Part shown: positions 1-7,131 of the stretch, one piece after another
Layout of the letters: each line of letters begins with the position of its first letter
Position numbering within the stretch: position 1 is the first letter of the stretch
Assembly: GCA_045542485.1 (NCBI GenBank)
Contig: JAZQLC010000041.1
Location: 1-21,345, forward strand
DNA: 21,345 nt
Reading direction: 5' to 3'
Source of the DNA: SIG575 sp045542485
GTDB lineage: Bacteria > Bacillota > Clostridia > Oscillospirales > Acutalibacteraceae
Position numbers and translations under genes: made by a program
Notes under the pieces: generated by a model
What the model saw: only the letters and a program-made list of their open reading frames with translations
Told to the model about the DNA's origin: nothing
Database searches by the model: none

Positions 1-734
1 GCCACAAGCTCATCATACTTGTCACAGACCTCATTCGCTTCGCCGGAAGCGATGATTTTGCCGGGGTCAAGAATTATTGCTTTGTTGCAAAGTCTTCTCA
101 CCTGAGCAGTATTATGAGAAACGAAAAGCACTGTAACGCCTTTGTCAAACATTGATTTTACTTTCTTTTCGCTTTTTGCTTTGAATTTGGCATCGCCTAC
201 GGACAGCACTTCGTCAAGAATAAGCACCTCAGGCTCAACTGCAGTTGCAATTGAGAAACCGAGCCTTGCTCTCATACCTGATGAATAGTTTTTGATGGGC
301 ACATTGATGAAATCGCCAAGCTCTGAGAAAGCCACGATTTCGTCATAACGCTCTTCAATATATTTTCTTGAATAGCCCATTGTTGCGCCGTAAAGGAAAA
401 TATTTTCCTTACCGGTGTAGTTGGAGTCAAAACCTGCACCAAGTTCAAGGAGCGGTGCAATAACTCCCTCTACCTCAACTGAGCCCTTTGTAGGCTTAAG
501 AACACCTGCAACTGTTTTGAGAAGTGTACTCTTACCTGCGCCGTTGAAGCCGAGAACACCGAGTCTCTCACCTTTTTCGATGGTGAAGCTCACATCCTGA
601 AGTGCCCAGAATTCGGTAAATCTCAGTTTTCTTGTAATGAGCTTTATAAAATATTCTTTCACGTTGTCAACCTTTTCCTTGTTAAGGTTGAACATTACGC
701 TGACATTTTCAACTTTTACTGCGGGTTTTGACAT
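1..734 (-). CDS. Polysaccharide/teichoic acid ABC exporter, ATP-binding subunit (Wzt/TagH-like), 3' end cut by window
   Basis: This is the nucleotide-binding subunit of an ABC exporter that moves lipid-linked polysaccharide (O-antigen or teichoic-acid type) across the cytoplasmic membrane. It starts at ATG 732-734 behind GAGGGTG (740-746). About 244 codons are present and the gene runs off the left edge. Translation shows Walker A GFNGAGKST (residues 62-70), the signature YSSGM, Walker B VLILDE followed by VLSVGD, and the H-loop VSHN. The stretch IAPLLELGAGFD after Walker A is typical of the Wzt/TagH branch. It lies 19 nt downstream of the partner permease, at the distal end of the greA-lysS-glycosyltransferase transcription unit. 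Whether it carries the C-terminal glycan-binding domain of Wzt cannot be seen. The family call is firm; the exported polymer is unknown. Confidence 0.93.
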   Translation of the reverse strand, partial: MSKPAVKVENVSVMFNLNKEKVDNVKEYFIKLITRKLRFTEFWALQDVSFTIEKGERLGVLGFNGAGKSTLLKTVAGVLKPTKGSVEVEGVIAPLLELGAGFDSNYTGKENIFLYGATMGYSRKYIEERYDEIVAFSELGDFINVPIKNYSSGMRARLGFSIATAVEPEVLILDEVLSVGDAKFKAKSEKKVKSMFDKGVTVLFVSHNTAQVRRLCNKAIILDPGKIIASGEANEVCDKYDELV

Positions 735-753
735 ACTTTCACCCTCTTTGAAA

Positions 754-1596
754 TTAAATGTGAAGAATGAACTTGTCCTGTTTTTTCGAGAACATCAGCA
801 TACCTATGGCAAGACATACAACACTGAAACCAAGTGAATACCACAGATGGTTAAGGTTGAAAAGCTGACCGTCAAGAATACAGGCGCGGAACATACTTAT
901 AATGGAATAAAGGGGATTTGCCATTATGCCCATACGGACAAACTTACTCATATTCATACTGTCAATAACATAGACAATAGGTGTTGCGTAGAAAAGGAGC
1001 ATACAGAAAACATCGTAAAGATATTCTGCATCCTTGAAGAAAACTGCTGCCGTTGCGAGAATCATTCCAACGCCCAGACAAAGAATGAAAAGCACAAGAA
1101 TCGGAACAACGGTCAGTAGCATATAAGGCGTTATGGGCACAGCCTTATCGGTAAAAGCATAACCGATAATGAAAAGAACGAGAATTATAAGTGAAATGAG
1201 GAAGGTTATAAAGCACGAAATAACATTACCGAGAGGATACATATATTTCGGCACATAAACCTTCTTTATGACACCTGCGCTGAGCCTTACTGATTTCATC
1301 GCCCTTTTCGTGGACTGACTGAAAAAGTCATAGAGAAGTCTGCCGCAGAGAAGATAGATGACATAGTTTGAGATGCCGTCTGCACTCCTGCCAAAGAAGC
1401 CTCCGAAAACGAGAGCGAGAACAATCGTCGTGAGAAGAGGCTGGAGAAGTGTCCAGAAAATACCGAGCACTGAGTCTCTGTACTGTACCTTGATGTTTCT
1501 TCTGACAATCTCGCTGAGAAGATATCTGTATTTGACAAAATCCGAAAGAAATTTTGAATTCTTAACCAGATTTGAATTTTCAAGTTTTTCCATCAT
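754..1596 (-). CDS. Polysaccharide ABC exporter permease (ABC-2 type, Wzm/TagG-like)
   Basis: This is the membrane subunit of a polysaccharide exporter, partner of the ATPase encoded immediately downstream. I place the start at ATG 1594-1596 (protein begins MMEKLENSN, 280 aa) because AGGTGG lies about 8 nt upstream; a longer frame from GTG 1608 would begin inside that ribosome binding site. Near the N-terminus is the motif RRNIKVQYRDSVLGIFWTLL, typical of the ABC2_membrane family (R-x-x-Y-x-x-S-x-L-G-x-x-W). About six hydrophobic helices follow, for example around IVLALVFGGFFG, FITFLISLIILVLFIIGYA, VVPILVLFILCLGVGMILATAAVFF and GFSVVCLAIGMLMF. It belongs to the minus-strand glycan operon. The specific glycan is not determinable. 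Confidence 0.92.
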   Translation of the reverse strand: MMEKLENSNLVKNSKFLSDFVKYRYLLSEIVRRNIKVQYRDSVLGIFWTLLQPLLTTIVLALVFGGFFGRSADGISNYVIYLLCGRLLYDFFSQSTKRAMKSVRLSAGVIKKVYVPKYMYPLGNVISCFITFLISLIILVLFIIGYAFTDKAVPITPYMLLTVVPILVLFILCLGVGMILATAAVFFKDAEYLYDVFCMLLFYATPIVYVIDSMNMSKFVRMGIMANPLYSIISMFRACILDGQLFNLNHLWYSLGFSVVCLAIGMLMFSKKQDKFILHI

Positions 1597-1635
1597 AAAG
1601 CTCACCACCTTATGTATTGTAGGGTTATGGGTTTA

Positions 1636-2409
1636 TTATTTCTTGCCAATCATCCATTTAAGATAGAATCTTATCATAGACTTTATCTGGATAAATTTGA
1701 GCTTGAAATTTTTCTTGCTCTCTCTGCCCCAGACGTGATAAATCACTGCCTTGGGATAATAGAGAACCTTTGAAATTTTATTTACTGCACAAGCTAAATC
1801 GAAATCCTCAAAATAAAGGAAATAGCCGTCATCGAAGCCACCGATTTTTTTGAAAAGGTCTGTTCTGATGAAGATGAAGCAGCCTGTTGCAATTTCAACG
1901 GGATATTCTTCGTCAGGGTCACGGTCCAGCATAGCGTACTCTGCAAGAAGCTCTGAGGGCTCATCGCCTTTTCTCATACGACTTGCAACGAGATATTTCA
2001 GCTTGGGCATTCTCTTGCCGAGAATCTGAAGTCTGCCGTCCGGGAAAAGGATTTTCGGTGAAAGCATTCCCGCTTCCCCGTCCTCATCAAGCTTGTCTGC
2101 CATCACCTTGATAACATCGCTGTCGATTACTATATCAGGGTTGATGATTGCGTGGTATTTTGAAGTAATTCTGTCAAGGACCATATTGTGTCCCGAGCCG
2201 AAGCCCTCGTTTGTGCCGGGCTCGATAAGTTCAACCTGGGGATAGTTTTCCCTGATGAACTGCGGTGTGCCGTCTGTTGACAGATTATCAACAACAAAGA
2301 GCTTGAAATCAAGTTCCTTTGTATATTCGAAAATAGAATCAAGAGTATCTTTGATTGTTCTCATATTGTTATGAGTCACGATACATCCCGATACCGTATA
2401 TTTTTCCAT
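1636..2409 (-). CDS. GT2 family glycosyltransferase (WbbL/rhamnosyltransferase-like)
   Basis: This cytoplasmic family-2 glycosyltransferase probably adds a sugar to the surface polysaccharide exported by the neighbouring ABC transporter. The N-terminal GT-A fold shows CIVTHNN, the nucleotide-binding FVVDNLSTDGT, and the metal-binding variant NPD (residues 90-92). Further on are GCFIFIRTDLFKKIGGFD and the general-base region FEDFDLA, the pattern of WbbL-like rhamnosyltransferases. A basic, hydrophobic tail (FLKL..IRFYLKWMIGKK region) may touch the membrane. I prefer ATG 2407-2409 because GAGGTG precedes it by 4 nt. An ATG at 2419-2421 overlaps the upstream TGA as ATGA and is an alternative start. 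The enzyme class is certain; donor and acceptor are inferred only loosely. Confidence 0.9.
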   Translation of the reverse strand: MEKYTVSGCIVTHNNMRTIKDTLDSIFEYTKELDFKLFVVDNLSTDGTPQFIRENYPQVELIEPGTNEGFGSGHNMVLDRITSKYHAIINPDIVIDSDVIKVMADKLDEDGEAGMLSPKILFPDGRLQILGKRMPKLKYLVASRMRKGDEPSELLAEYAMLDRDPDEEYPVEIATGCFIFIRTDLFKKIGGFDDGYFLYFEDFDLACAVNKISKVLYYPKAVIYHVWGRESKKNFKLKFIQIKSMIRFYLKWMIGKK

Positions 2410-2417
2410 TTTGCACC

Positions 2418-3131
2418 TCATTCAGCAGAAAGTCTCTTTCTAATTTCCTTTGCCATTGAGATTCTCCACATGCATTTTTGTTTCAGGGAAGTCTTGCCGC
2501 CCGTCACATTACCGCCGTGTCTGCGATAAAGGATAAGTGGTTTTTCGGCAAGTGAGACCTTACCTGTTTTCTCGGCAATCAATCCTATCCACTGGTCGTG
2601 CATAGGAATGTTTTCCGGAAAGGGCATAATTTTTCCGCATAGCTCTCTTCTGAAAGCCATGCAACAGCCCATATATGAATTTCTGATAAGATTCGTAAGA
2701 TACCCTTTTTTTGTTCCGTGGGATTTGAAGAAAGAAGTGTCCTGAATTTTCATCTCTCCGTCAGTGACCATAGCGTTATGAAGCACTAAGTCTGAACCTG
2801 CGTCAAGCTCTTTGCACACTGTCTCCACCTTATCGGGAAGCCACATATCGTCCTGGTCCGAAAGGAAAATATATTTCCCCGTACAGGCTTTTATTGCGTT
2901 TTCAAAATTCCTGATAACTCCCGCCGAAGGGCCTTCGATATATTTTATCCTTGCATCATTTTCGGCAAATTTCATAACCACTTCACGGGTTTTACCCTGC
3001 GGAAAGTCGTCAGAAACTATGACCTCATCCTGAGGGGAAAGCTGACTGAGAATTGAAGAAAGCTGTTCCCCGATAAAGTCTTCGCCTTTGTATGCGGCAA
3101 GTGCCACCGATATTTTATAATCCCGTTCCAT
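2418..3131 (-). CDS. GT2 family glycosyltransferase
   Basis: This is a second family-2 glycosyltransferase of the surface-glycan cluster (237 aa). It shows SVALAAYKGEDFIGEQLSSIL at the N-terminus, VIVSDD (residues 37-42), a metal-binding SDQDDMW block (about 91-97), an acceptor-side segment MGCCMAFRREL, and HDQWIG with the late R-R-H (LILYRRHGGN), as in rhamnosyl/galactosyltransferases of the RfbF/WcaA type. The ATG (3129-3131) follows the lysS stop after one base and has no convincing ribosome binding site, so it is probably translated by coupling from lysS. Its own stop overlaps a possible start of the next gene. Sugar specificity is not known. Confidence 0.9.
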   Translation of the reverse strand: MERDYKISVALAAYKGEDFIGEQLSSILSQLSPQDEVIVSDDFPQGKTREVVMKFAENDARIKYIEGPSAGVIRNFENAIKACTGKYIFLSDQDDMWLPDKVETVCKELDAGSDLVLHNAMVTDGEMKIQDTSFFKSHGTKKGYLTNLIRNSYMGCCMAFRRELCGKIMPFPENIPMHDQWIGLIAEKTGKVSLAEKPLILYRRHGGNVTGGKTSLKQKCMWRISMAKEIRKRLSAE

Positions 3132-3132
3132 C

Positions 3133-4638
3133 TTATGAAAGTGATTTCATTGTGGGGAAGAGAAGCACGTCACGGATAGCCTGAGAGTCTGTCAGGAGCA
3201 TACACATTCTGTCAATACCGAAACCGATACCGCCCGTGGGAGGCATACCGATTTCAAGAGCATTGAGGAAGTCCTCGTCTGTTGTGTTTGCCTCTTCGTC
3301 ACCCTGTGCAAGAAGAGCTTCCTGAGCCTTGAAACGCTCTCTCTGGTCGATGGGGTCGTTAAGCTCTGAATATGCGTTAGCCATTTCCCAACCGTTCATA
3401 AAGAACTCGAAACGCTCAACATAGTTGGGGTCTGAGGGCTTTTTCTTTGTAAGGGGAGAAATCTCGATGGGATGGTCTGTAACGAAAGTGGGCTGGATAA
3501 GATGCTTTTCTGCATACTCCTCAAAGAAGAGGCTGAGAATATCACCCTTGCCGTGTCTCTTTTCGTACTCGATGTGGTGCTCGTCTGCAAGGCGTCTTGC
3601 ATCCTCGAGAGTTTCAACCTCGTTCCAGTCGATGTTTGCATATTTCTTCACAGCATCAACCATTGTGATTCTCTCAAAGGGTTTGCCAAGGTCCATTTCG
3701 ATTCCGTTGTATGAAATTTTTGTTGTGCCGAGAACTGCCTTTACAACGTGGCGATAGAGATTTTCTGTAAGGTCCATCATACCGTTGTAGTCAGTGTAAG
3801 CCTGATAGAGCTCCATAAGTGTGAACTCAGGGTTATGTCTTGTGTCACAGCCTTCATTTCTGAAAACTCTGCCGATTTCGTAAACCTTTTCCATACCGCC
3901 TACAATAAGTCTCATAAGGTAAAGCTCAAGTGAAATACGGAGCTTGAAGTCCTCGTTAAGAGCATTGTGGTGAGTAACGAAGGGTCTTGCAGCAGCACCG
4001 CCTGCGTTTGAAACGAGGATAGGTGTTTCAACCTCAAGGAAGCCCTGAGAATCAAGATAATTTCTTACTGCTCTGAGGATAAGTGAACGCTTTACGAATG
4101 TGTCCTTAACCTCGGGATTTACAACAAGGTCAAGGTAACGCTGACGGTAACGGGTGTCAACGTCCTTAAGACCGTGGAATTTTTCGGGGAGGGGCTGAAG
4201 TGATTTTGAAAGAAGCTTCACTGCGTGAGCGTGAACTGAAATTTCACCTCTTCTTGTTCTGAAAACAAAGCCCTTGACCTCAACGATATCGCCAAGGTCC
4301 CATTTTTTGAATTCTGCGAAGCTTTCTTCGCCGATGTCGTTGATTCTTACATAAACCTGCATTCTGCCTGAACGGTCGTGAATGTCGATAAAGTTAGCTT
4401 TACCCATATCTCTCCAGGTCATAATTCTGCCGCAGATGTAAACCTCGTTGCCCTCGATTGAATCGAAGTTGTCAACGATTTCCTTTGCTGTGATAGTCTG
4501 CTTTGCAGTAGTAATTTCAAAGGGGTCGTTACCTGCCTTCTGAAGAGCTTCAAGCTTTTCAAGACGGATTCTTCTCTGTTCGCTGATGTCAACCTGCACC
4601 TCTTCTTCAGGTACATTGTTCTTGATTTCTTCGCTCAT
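3133..4638 (-). CDS. lysS: Lysyl-tRNA synthetase, class II
   Basis: This enzyme charges tRNA-Lys with lysine using ATP in the cytoplasm. The 501-aa protein has the expected class II architecture. An N-terminal OB-fold anticodon-binding domain (about 65-145, VYICGRIMTWRDMGK then FIDIHDR) is followed by motif 1 (about 184-207, RSLILRAVRNYLDSQGFLEV). Motif 2 is FRNEGCDTRHNPEFT (259-273), and motif 3 ends GIGFGIDR (470-477). The length is normal for bacterial LysS. ATG 4636-4638 is preceded by AAAGGA at a suitable distance. It is second in the unit after greA, a pairing common in Firmicutes, and is followed almost without a gap by a glycosyltransferase gene. Confidence 0.98.
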   Translation of the reverse strand: MSEEIKNNVPEEEVQVDISEQRRIRLEKLEALQKAGNDPFEITTAKQTITAKEIVDNFDSIEGNEVYICGRIMTWRDMGKANFIDIHDRSGRMQVYVRINDIGEESFAEFKKWDLGDIVEVKGFVFRTRRGEISVHAHAVKLLSKSLQPLPEKFHGLKDVDTRYRQRYLDLVVNPEVKDTFVKRSLILRAVRNYLDSQGFLEVETPILVSNAGGAAARPFVTHHNALNEDFKLRISLELYLMRLIVGGMEKVYEIGRVFRNEGCDTRHNPEFTLMELYQAYTDYNGMMDLTENLYRHVVKAVLGTTKISYNGIEMDLGKPFERITMVDAVKKYANIDWNEVETLEDARRLADEHHIEYEKRHGKGDILSLFFEEYAEKHLIQPTFVTDHPIEISPLTKKKPSDPNYVERFEFFMNGWEMANAYSELNDPIDQRERFKAQEALLAQGDEEANTTDEDFLNALEIGMPPTGGIGFGIDRMCMLLTDSQAIRDVLLFPTMKSLS

Positions 4639-4694
4639 AATCTTGTCCTTTCCGTATGTTCTTACTGTTCAGTTATTTTCCTATAAACGCCGAA

Positions 4695-4723
4695 ACAAGG
4701 GCGAAGTTACGCTTCGCCCCTGT
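4695..4723 (-). terminator. Intercistronic hairpin between greA and lysS (weak terminator or processing site)
   Basis: A 12-bp inverted repeat (4695-4706 with 4712-4723, one G-T pair) encloses a 5-nt loop. On the minus strand it follows the greA stop and is trailed only by TTTCGGCG, so the U-tract is poor. No other promoter is evident before lysS. I read it as an attenuating or RNA-stabilising hairpin inside the greA-lysS transcript rather than a full terminator. Confidence 0.6.
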
Positions 4724-4735
4724 AAAATTAAATTC

Positions 4736-5209
4736 TTATTTAGAAATTTCGAGAATTTCATAGCTGACCATACCCATAGGCACTTCAACACTGACAGATT
4801 CACCTACTGAATGTCCTATCAAAGCTGCACCAACGGGAGAGTAAGCTGAGATTATACCGTTGAGAGGGTCAGATTCCTTTTCGCCGAGAATCTTGTATTC
4901 CATAACCATATCGAGTTCTGCATTCTTGACTTTAACCTTTGAGCCAACCTGCACCTTTTCGTTTGAGATAGTATTCTCATCAATGATTCTTGCATTCTTG
5001 AGAGTTTCTTCAATCTCAACGATGCGGTGTTCCATTTTACCCTGTTCGTTTTTAGCCTCGTCATATTCGCTGTTTTCTGACAAGTCACCGTATGAAAGAG
5101 CTACCTTGATTTTCTCAGCTATGTCGTCACGGCCCTTAGTCTTGAGTTCGTTAAGTTCTGCCTGAAGTTTGTCATAGCCTTCTTTGGTGAGCAAAATTTC
5201 TTCTGCCAT
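4736..5209 (-). CDS. greA: Transcription elongation factor GreA
   Basis: GreA rescues backtracked RNA polymerase by inserting its coiled coil into the secondary channel and stimulating cleavage of the nascent RNA. The 157-aa protein has the normal length. The N-terminal coiled coil (residues 1-75) carries the conserved tip GDLSENSEYDEAKNEQ (41-56), with D42 and E45 in the positions of the acidic catalytic residues. The C-terminal FKBP-like domain ends in ISAYSPVGAALIGHSVGE...YEILEISK. ATG 5207-5209 lies behind AGGAGG with about 10 nt spacing. It is the first gene of the minus-strand operon and has a consensus promoter. Confidence 0.98.
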   Translation of the reverse strand: MAEEILLTKEGYDKLQAELNELKTKGRDDIAEKIKVALSYGDLSENSEYDEAKNEQGKMEHRIVEIEETLKNARIIDENTISNEKVQVGSKVKVKNAELDMVMEYKILGEKESDPLNGIISAYSPVGAALIGHSVGESVSVEVPMGMVSYEILEISK

Positions 5210-5273
5210 AATTCAAAATCCTCCTGAAGCGCACTGTTTTCACACGCGCATTATTTGATTGTATACTTACAGT

Positions 5274-5301
5274 ATTATACCACAAAAACCCGTAATGTCA
5301 A
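5274..5301 (-). promoter_or_regulatory. Sigma-A promoter of the greA-lysS-glycan operon
   Basis: The -35 TTGACA (5296-5301) is separated by 16 nt from an extended -10 TGG-TATAAT (TATAAT 5274-5279), both read on the minus strand. The predicted leader is about 60 nt. The -35 box contains the TGA stop (5298-5300) of the upstream hypothetical gene, so that gene's transcript can also read into greA. Confidence 0.85.
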
Positions 5302-6110
5302 GTATTTCCTGCTTCACGGCACCTTGCAAGTATTTTTTCTTCATCCGACACTTTCCCTGCAAGACAGAGTCTTTCAAAACACATTTCCTCAAAAGACCTG
5401 ACACCGCAGCCCTCATACAGTGCCGAAGCAAAGAGAAAATCATCTGTTATCCCGCCTTTCAGCCTTTCGTATTCCTCGGGAAGCGTGAAGCCGTCACCGG
5501 TTACGGTGTTGTAGGCAATCACATCATTCTTACCGAGAAATATGAGCTTTGCACCTTTCATATTTCTTGAAAAAGAATCGGCAACCACAATGTCGGCTTG
5601 TCTTGAAAGGGATTCGTATTCGCCTACCTTTATGCTCATCCCCGATTCCTCCAGAATCCTTACGGACTCATAGAAATATTCCTGTATTTTCTCCGTATAG
5701 ACCGAGGCATATCTGACATAGGGTACGATTTCTTTCAGAAGCTTCACACAGGCGCCTTTTCTGTCATAGAGGGAAAAGGAAAGATTCTGCGATGCATCCG
5801 CCTTTCTGAGAAAAGAGAGAGCAGTTTTCATCATAATGACCGTACCGAGAGATTCAAAGTCTCCCCTCCTGAGACTGACGCAGGGAGGTATGCGCATTCC
5901 GTCATCTGTAACAAGACATCTTTCGCTGCCCGAAAGGGAGGATGAAATATCACTCCACGAGAAATAATCCTCTCTCACCTTCAGTCTGACAAAGGGAGTA
6001 CCTCCCCTGACCTGAACATATTCTTTACGCACACCCGGCGGTTTTATTCTTTCTTTGATTTTCACGAATATCCCTTCGCAAGGGGGCAGAATTTCAAGAG
6101 AAGTGAACAT
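5298..6110 (-). CDS. Hypothetical protein, 270 aa
   Basis: I do not recognise this family. The protein has no signal peptide or transmembrane segment, so it is probably cytoplasmic. The N-terminus is basic and proline-containing (LPPCEGIFVKIKERIKPPG). The middle has alternating strand/helix character: LSFSLYDRKGACVKLLKEIV, then YASVYTEK, ILEESGMSIKVGEYESL, and ADIVVADS. This is loosely like a Rossmann-type unit ending in an aDIVV strand, but no intact glycine-rich nucleotide loop is visible. The C-terminus is rich in Cys and Glu (EMCFERLCLAGKVSDEEKIL). The ATG at 6108-6110 is preceded by AAGGA at 9 nt, which supports real translation. It is divergent from the secreted-protein gene at 6221 and shares its stop with the greA promoter. 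Confidence 0.75.
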   Translation of the reverse strand: MFTSLEILPPCEGIFVKIKERIKPPGVRKEYVQVRGGTPFVRLKVREDYFSWSDISSSLSGSERCLVTDDGMRIPPCVSLRRGDFESLGTVIMMKTALSFLRKADASQNLSFSLYDRKGACVKLLKEIVPYVRYASVYTEKIQEYFYESVRILEESGMSIKVGEYESLSRQADIVVADSFSRNMKGAKLIFLGKNDVIAYNTVTGDGFTLPEEYERLKGGITDDFLFASALYEGCGVRSFEEMCFERLCLAGKVSDEEKILARCREAGNT

Positions 6111-6160
6111 ACAAACCCGTCCTTTATAATATCATTTTCAGAATATTTAAGTTTTCTTAA

Positions 6161-6189
6161 TTGATTTTTTCCTGCAGATAGTGTATACT
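6161..6189 (+). promoter_or_regulatory. Sigma-A promoter of the secreted-protein gene
   Basis: TTGATT (6161-6166), a 17-nt spacer and TATACT (6184-6189) precede the gene at 6221. A ribosome binding site AAAGGCGG follows just upstream of the ATG. The region is the divergent spacer (6111-6220) shared with the minus-strand hypothetical gene. Confidence 0.75.
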
Positions 6190-6220
6190 CATACCATATT
6201 ACGAAAGGCGGTAAAAAAAT

Positions 6221-6913
6221 ATGAAAAAATTAATTTCTATTCTTCTTGCGATTGTGATGTGTTTTTCACTTACAACTGTTGCTTTTGCAGCAGAAGAGGA
6301 AGCACCCGTAGTTTCTGAAGACAGCATTATTGCCGTTCTGCTTGAAGCTGCAAAAATTGCAAGTGAATTAAATGATGAAGCAAGAGAAAAGCTCGGTGAA
6401 GAAATCGAGAAAATTCTTGTTGAACAGATTGCAGGAGACAATGTTTTCCTCCAGAAGGCTGCTCAGTGGATTCTTGACAAGGCTCTTGAGCTTTCAGGCA
6501 GCGACAACATTCTTACACTCGACAAGGAACAGGCTGAAAAAATTGCTGAAATCCTCACAAAAATGTATGACGGAGATATTGCTGATTACATCGACAATCC
6601 CCTCATCAAGTTCATCGTAGGCTTTATTCCCGAAGAAGTTTTCAAAGAAGCAGTAGTATGGCTTCTCTCTGACGGATTCGGTCAGACACTTCAGGACTTC
6701 ATCGACAAGTACGGTGACGGCGAAGGCGAAACACCCGATGTTGAAGAAAAACCCGAAGAAGAGGAAAAACCCTCAACAAACAACCCTCTCGACGGCATTG
6801 ACCTTGGCATCGCAGCAGCTGCAGCAATCCAGGCTCTCAAGGATGTTTTCCAGATGGTTATCGACAGCATCACAGCTATTTTCGGCGGTATGCAGACAAA
6901 TCCTGCAGCATAA
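6221..6913 (+). CDS. Secreted acidic helical protein, function unknown
   Basis: The 230-aa product starts with a clear Sec signal peptide (MKKLISILLAIVMCFSLTTVAFA, shown in two parts: charged MKK, then a hydrophobic core) with likely cleavage after A23 before AEEE. C14 sits inside the core and there is no lipobox, so it is not a typical lipoprotein. The mature part is strongly acidic and helical (EAAKIASELNDEAREKL, LDKEQAEKIAEILTKM). A Pro/Glu linker follows (about 170-190, EEKPEEEEKPSTNN). The tail is alanine-rich and amphipathic, with IQALKDVFQMVIDSITAIFGGM, and could insert in a membrane or mediate self-association. No LPxTG or SLH anchor is seen. It has its own promoter and a complex hairpin region downstream. 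I cannot assign a family. Confidence 0.82.
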   Translation: MKKLISILLAIVMCFSLTTVAFAAEEEAPVVSEDSIIAVLLEAAKIASELNDEAREKLGEEIEKILVEQIAGDNVFLQKAAQWILDKALELSGSDNILTLDKEQAEKIAEILTKMYDGDIADYIDNPLIKFIVGFIPEEVFKEAVVWLLSDGFGQTLQDFIDKYGDGEGETPDVEEKPEEEEKPSTNNPLDGIDLGIAAAAAIQALKDVFQMVIDSITAIFGGMQTNPAA

Positions 6914-6939
6914 TTGAATTTTCAGATTCCGACAAAAGC

Positions 6940-6983
6940 CTCCCCTTGCGTTTTCAAGGGGAGATTCCCCTTTTTAGGGGAAT
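6940..6983 (+). terminator. Tandem hairpins after the secreted-protein gene
   Basis: The first hairpin has a perfect 9-bp stem CTCCCCTTG/CAAGGGGAG (6940-6948 with 6955-6963). It abuts a second one with stem ATTCCCC/GGGGAAT (6964-6970 with 6977-6983) and loop TTTTTA. Neither is followed by a long T-tract, but the pair lies 27 nt after the stop codon and probably ends or protects the transcript. Confidence 0.6.
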
Positions 6984-7002
6984 GTGTGAAAAGCAAAAGT
7001 TT

Positions 7003-7036
7003 TCCCGTTTCCTGAAGAAAACGGGATTTCTGTGTT
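7003..7036 (+). terminator. Third hairpin before the ABC operon promoter
   Basis: Stem TCCCGTTT/AAACGGGA (7003-7010 with 7019-7026) has an 8-nt loop and is followed by TTTCTGTGTT. The tail is moderately T-rich, making this the most terminator-like of the three hairpins in the 218-nt gap between the secreted-protein gene and the ABC operon. Confidence 0.55.
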
Positions 7037-7066
7037 AAAATTTAACAGATATTTCATTATATTTTA

Positions 7067-7095
7067 TTGACACAGACAAAATTTTATGTGATAAT
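7067..7095 (+). promoter_or_regulatory. Sigma-A promoter of the YtrB-like ABC operon
   Basis: TTGACA (7067-7072), a 17-nt spacer and an extended -10 TGT-GATAAT (GATAAT 7090-7095) are in ideal geometry. The short leader contains two copies of AGTTAA near 7103-7118 before the AGGAGG ribosome binding site; their meaning is unknown. Confidence 0.8.
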
Positions 7096-7131
7096 TATTC
7101 ATAGTTAATTACAGTTAAAGGAGGACTGAAG

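Noticed and set aside
637..1119. Two plus-strand open frames opposite the ABC exporter genes
   Set aside because: Low-complexity translations without ribosome binding sites, lying antisense to well-supported ABC genes.
4695..4723. Full Rho-independent terminator separating greA from lysS
   Set aside because: The stem is strong but the downstream tract is only TTTCGGCG, and no promoter for lysS follows, so readthrough is more likely.
6221..6913. Lipoprotein assignment based on Cys14
   Set aside because: The Cys is inside the hydrophobic core and a better signal peptidase I site (AFA-A) follows at residue 23; no lipobox is present.
7103..7118. AGTTAA direct repeat as an operator for a GntR regulator
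   Set aside because: The match is short and A/T-rich, not palindromic, and no regulator gene is present to support it.
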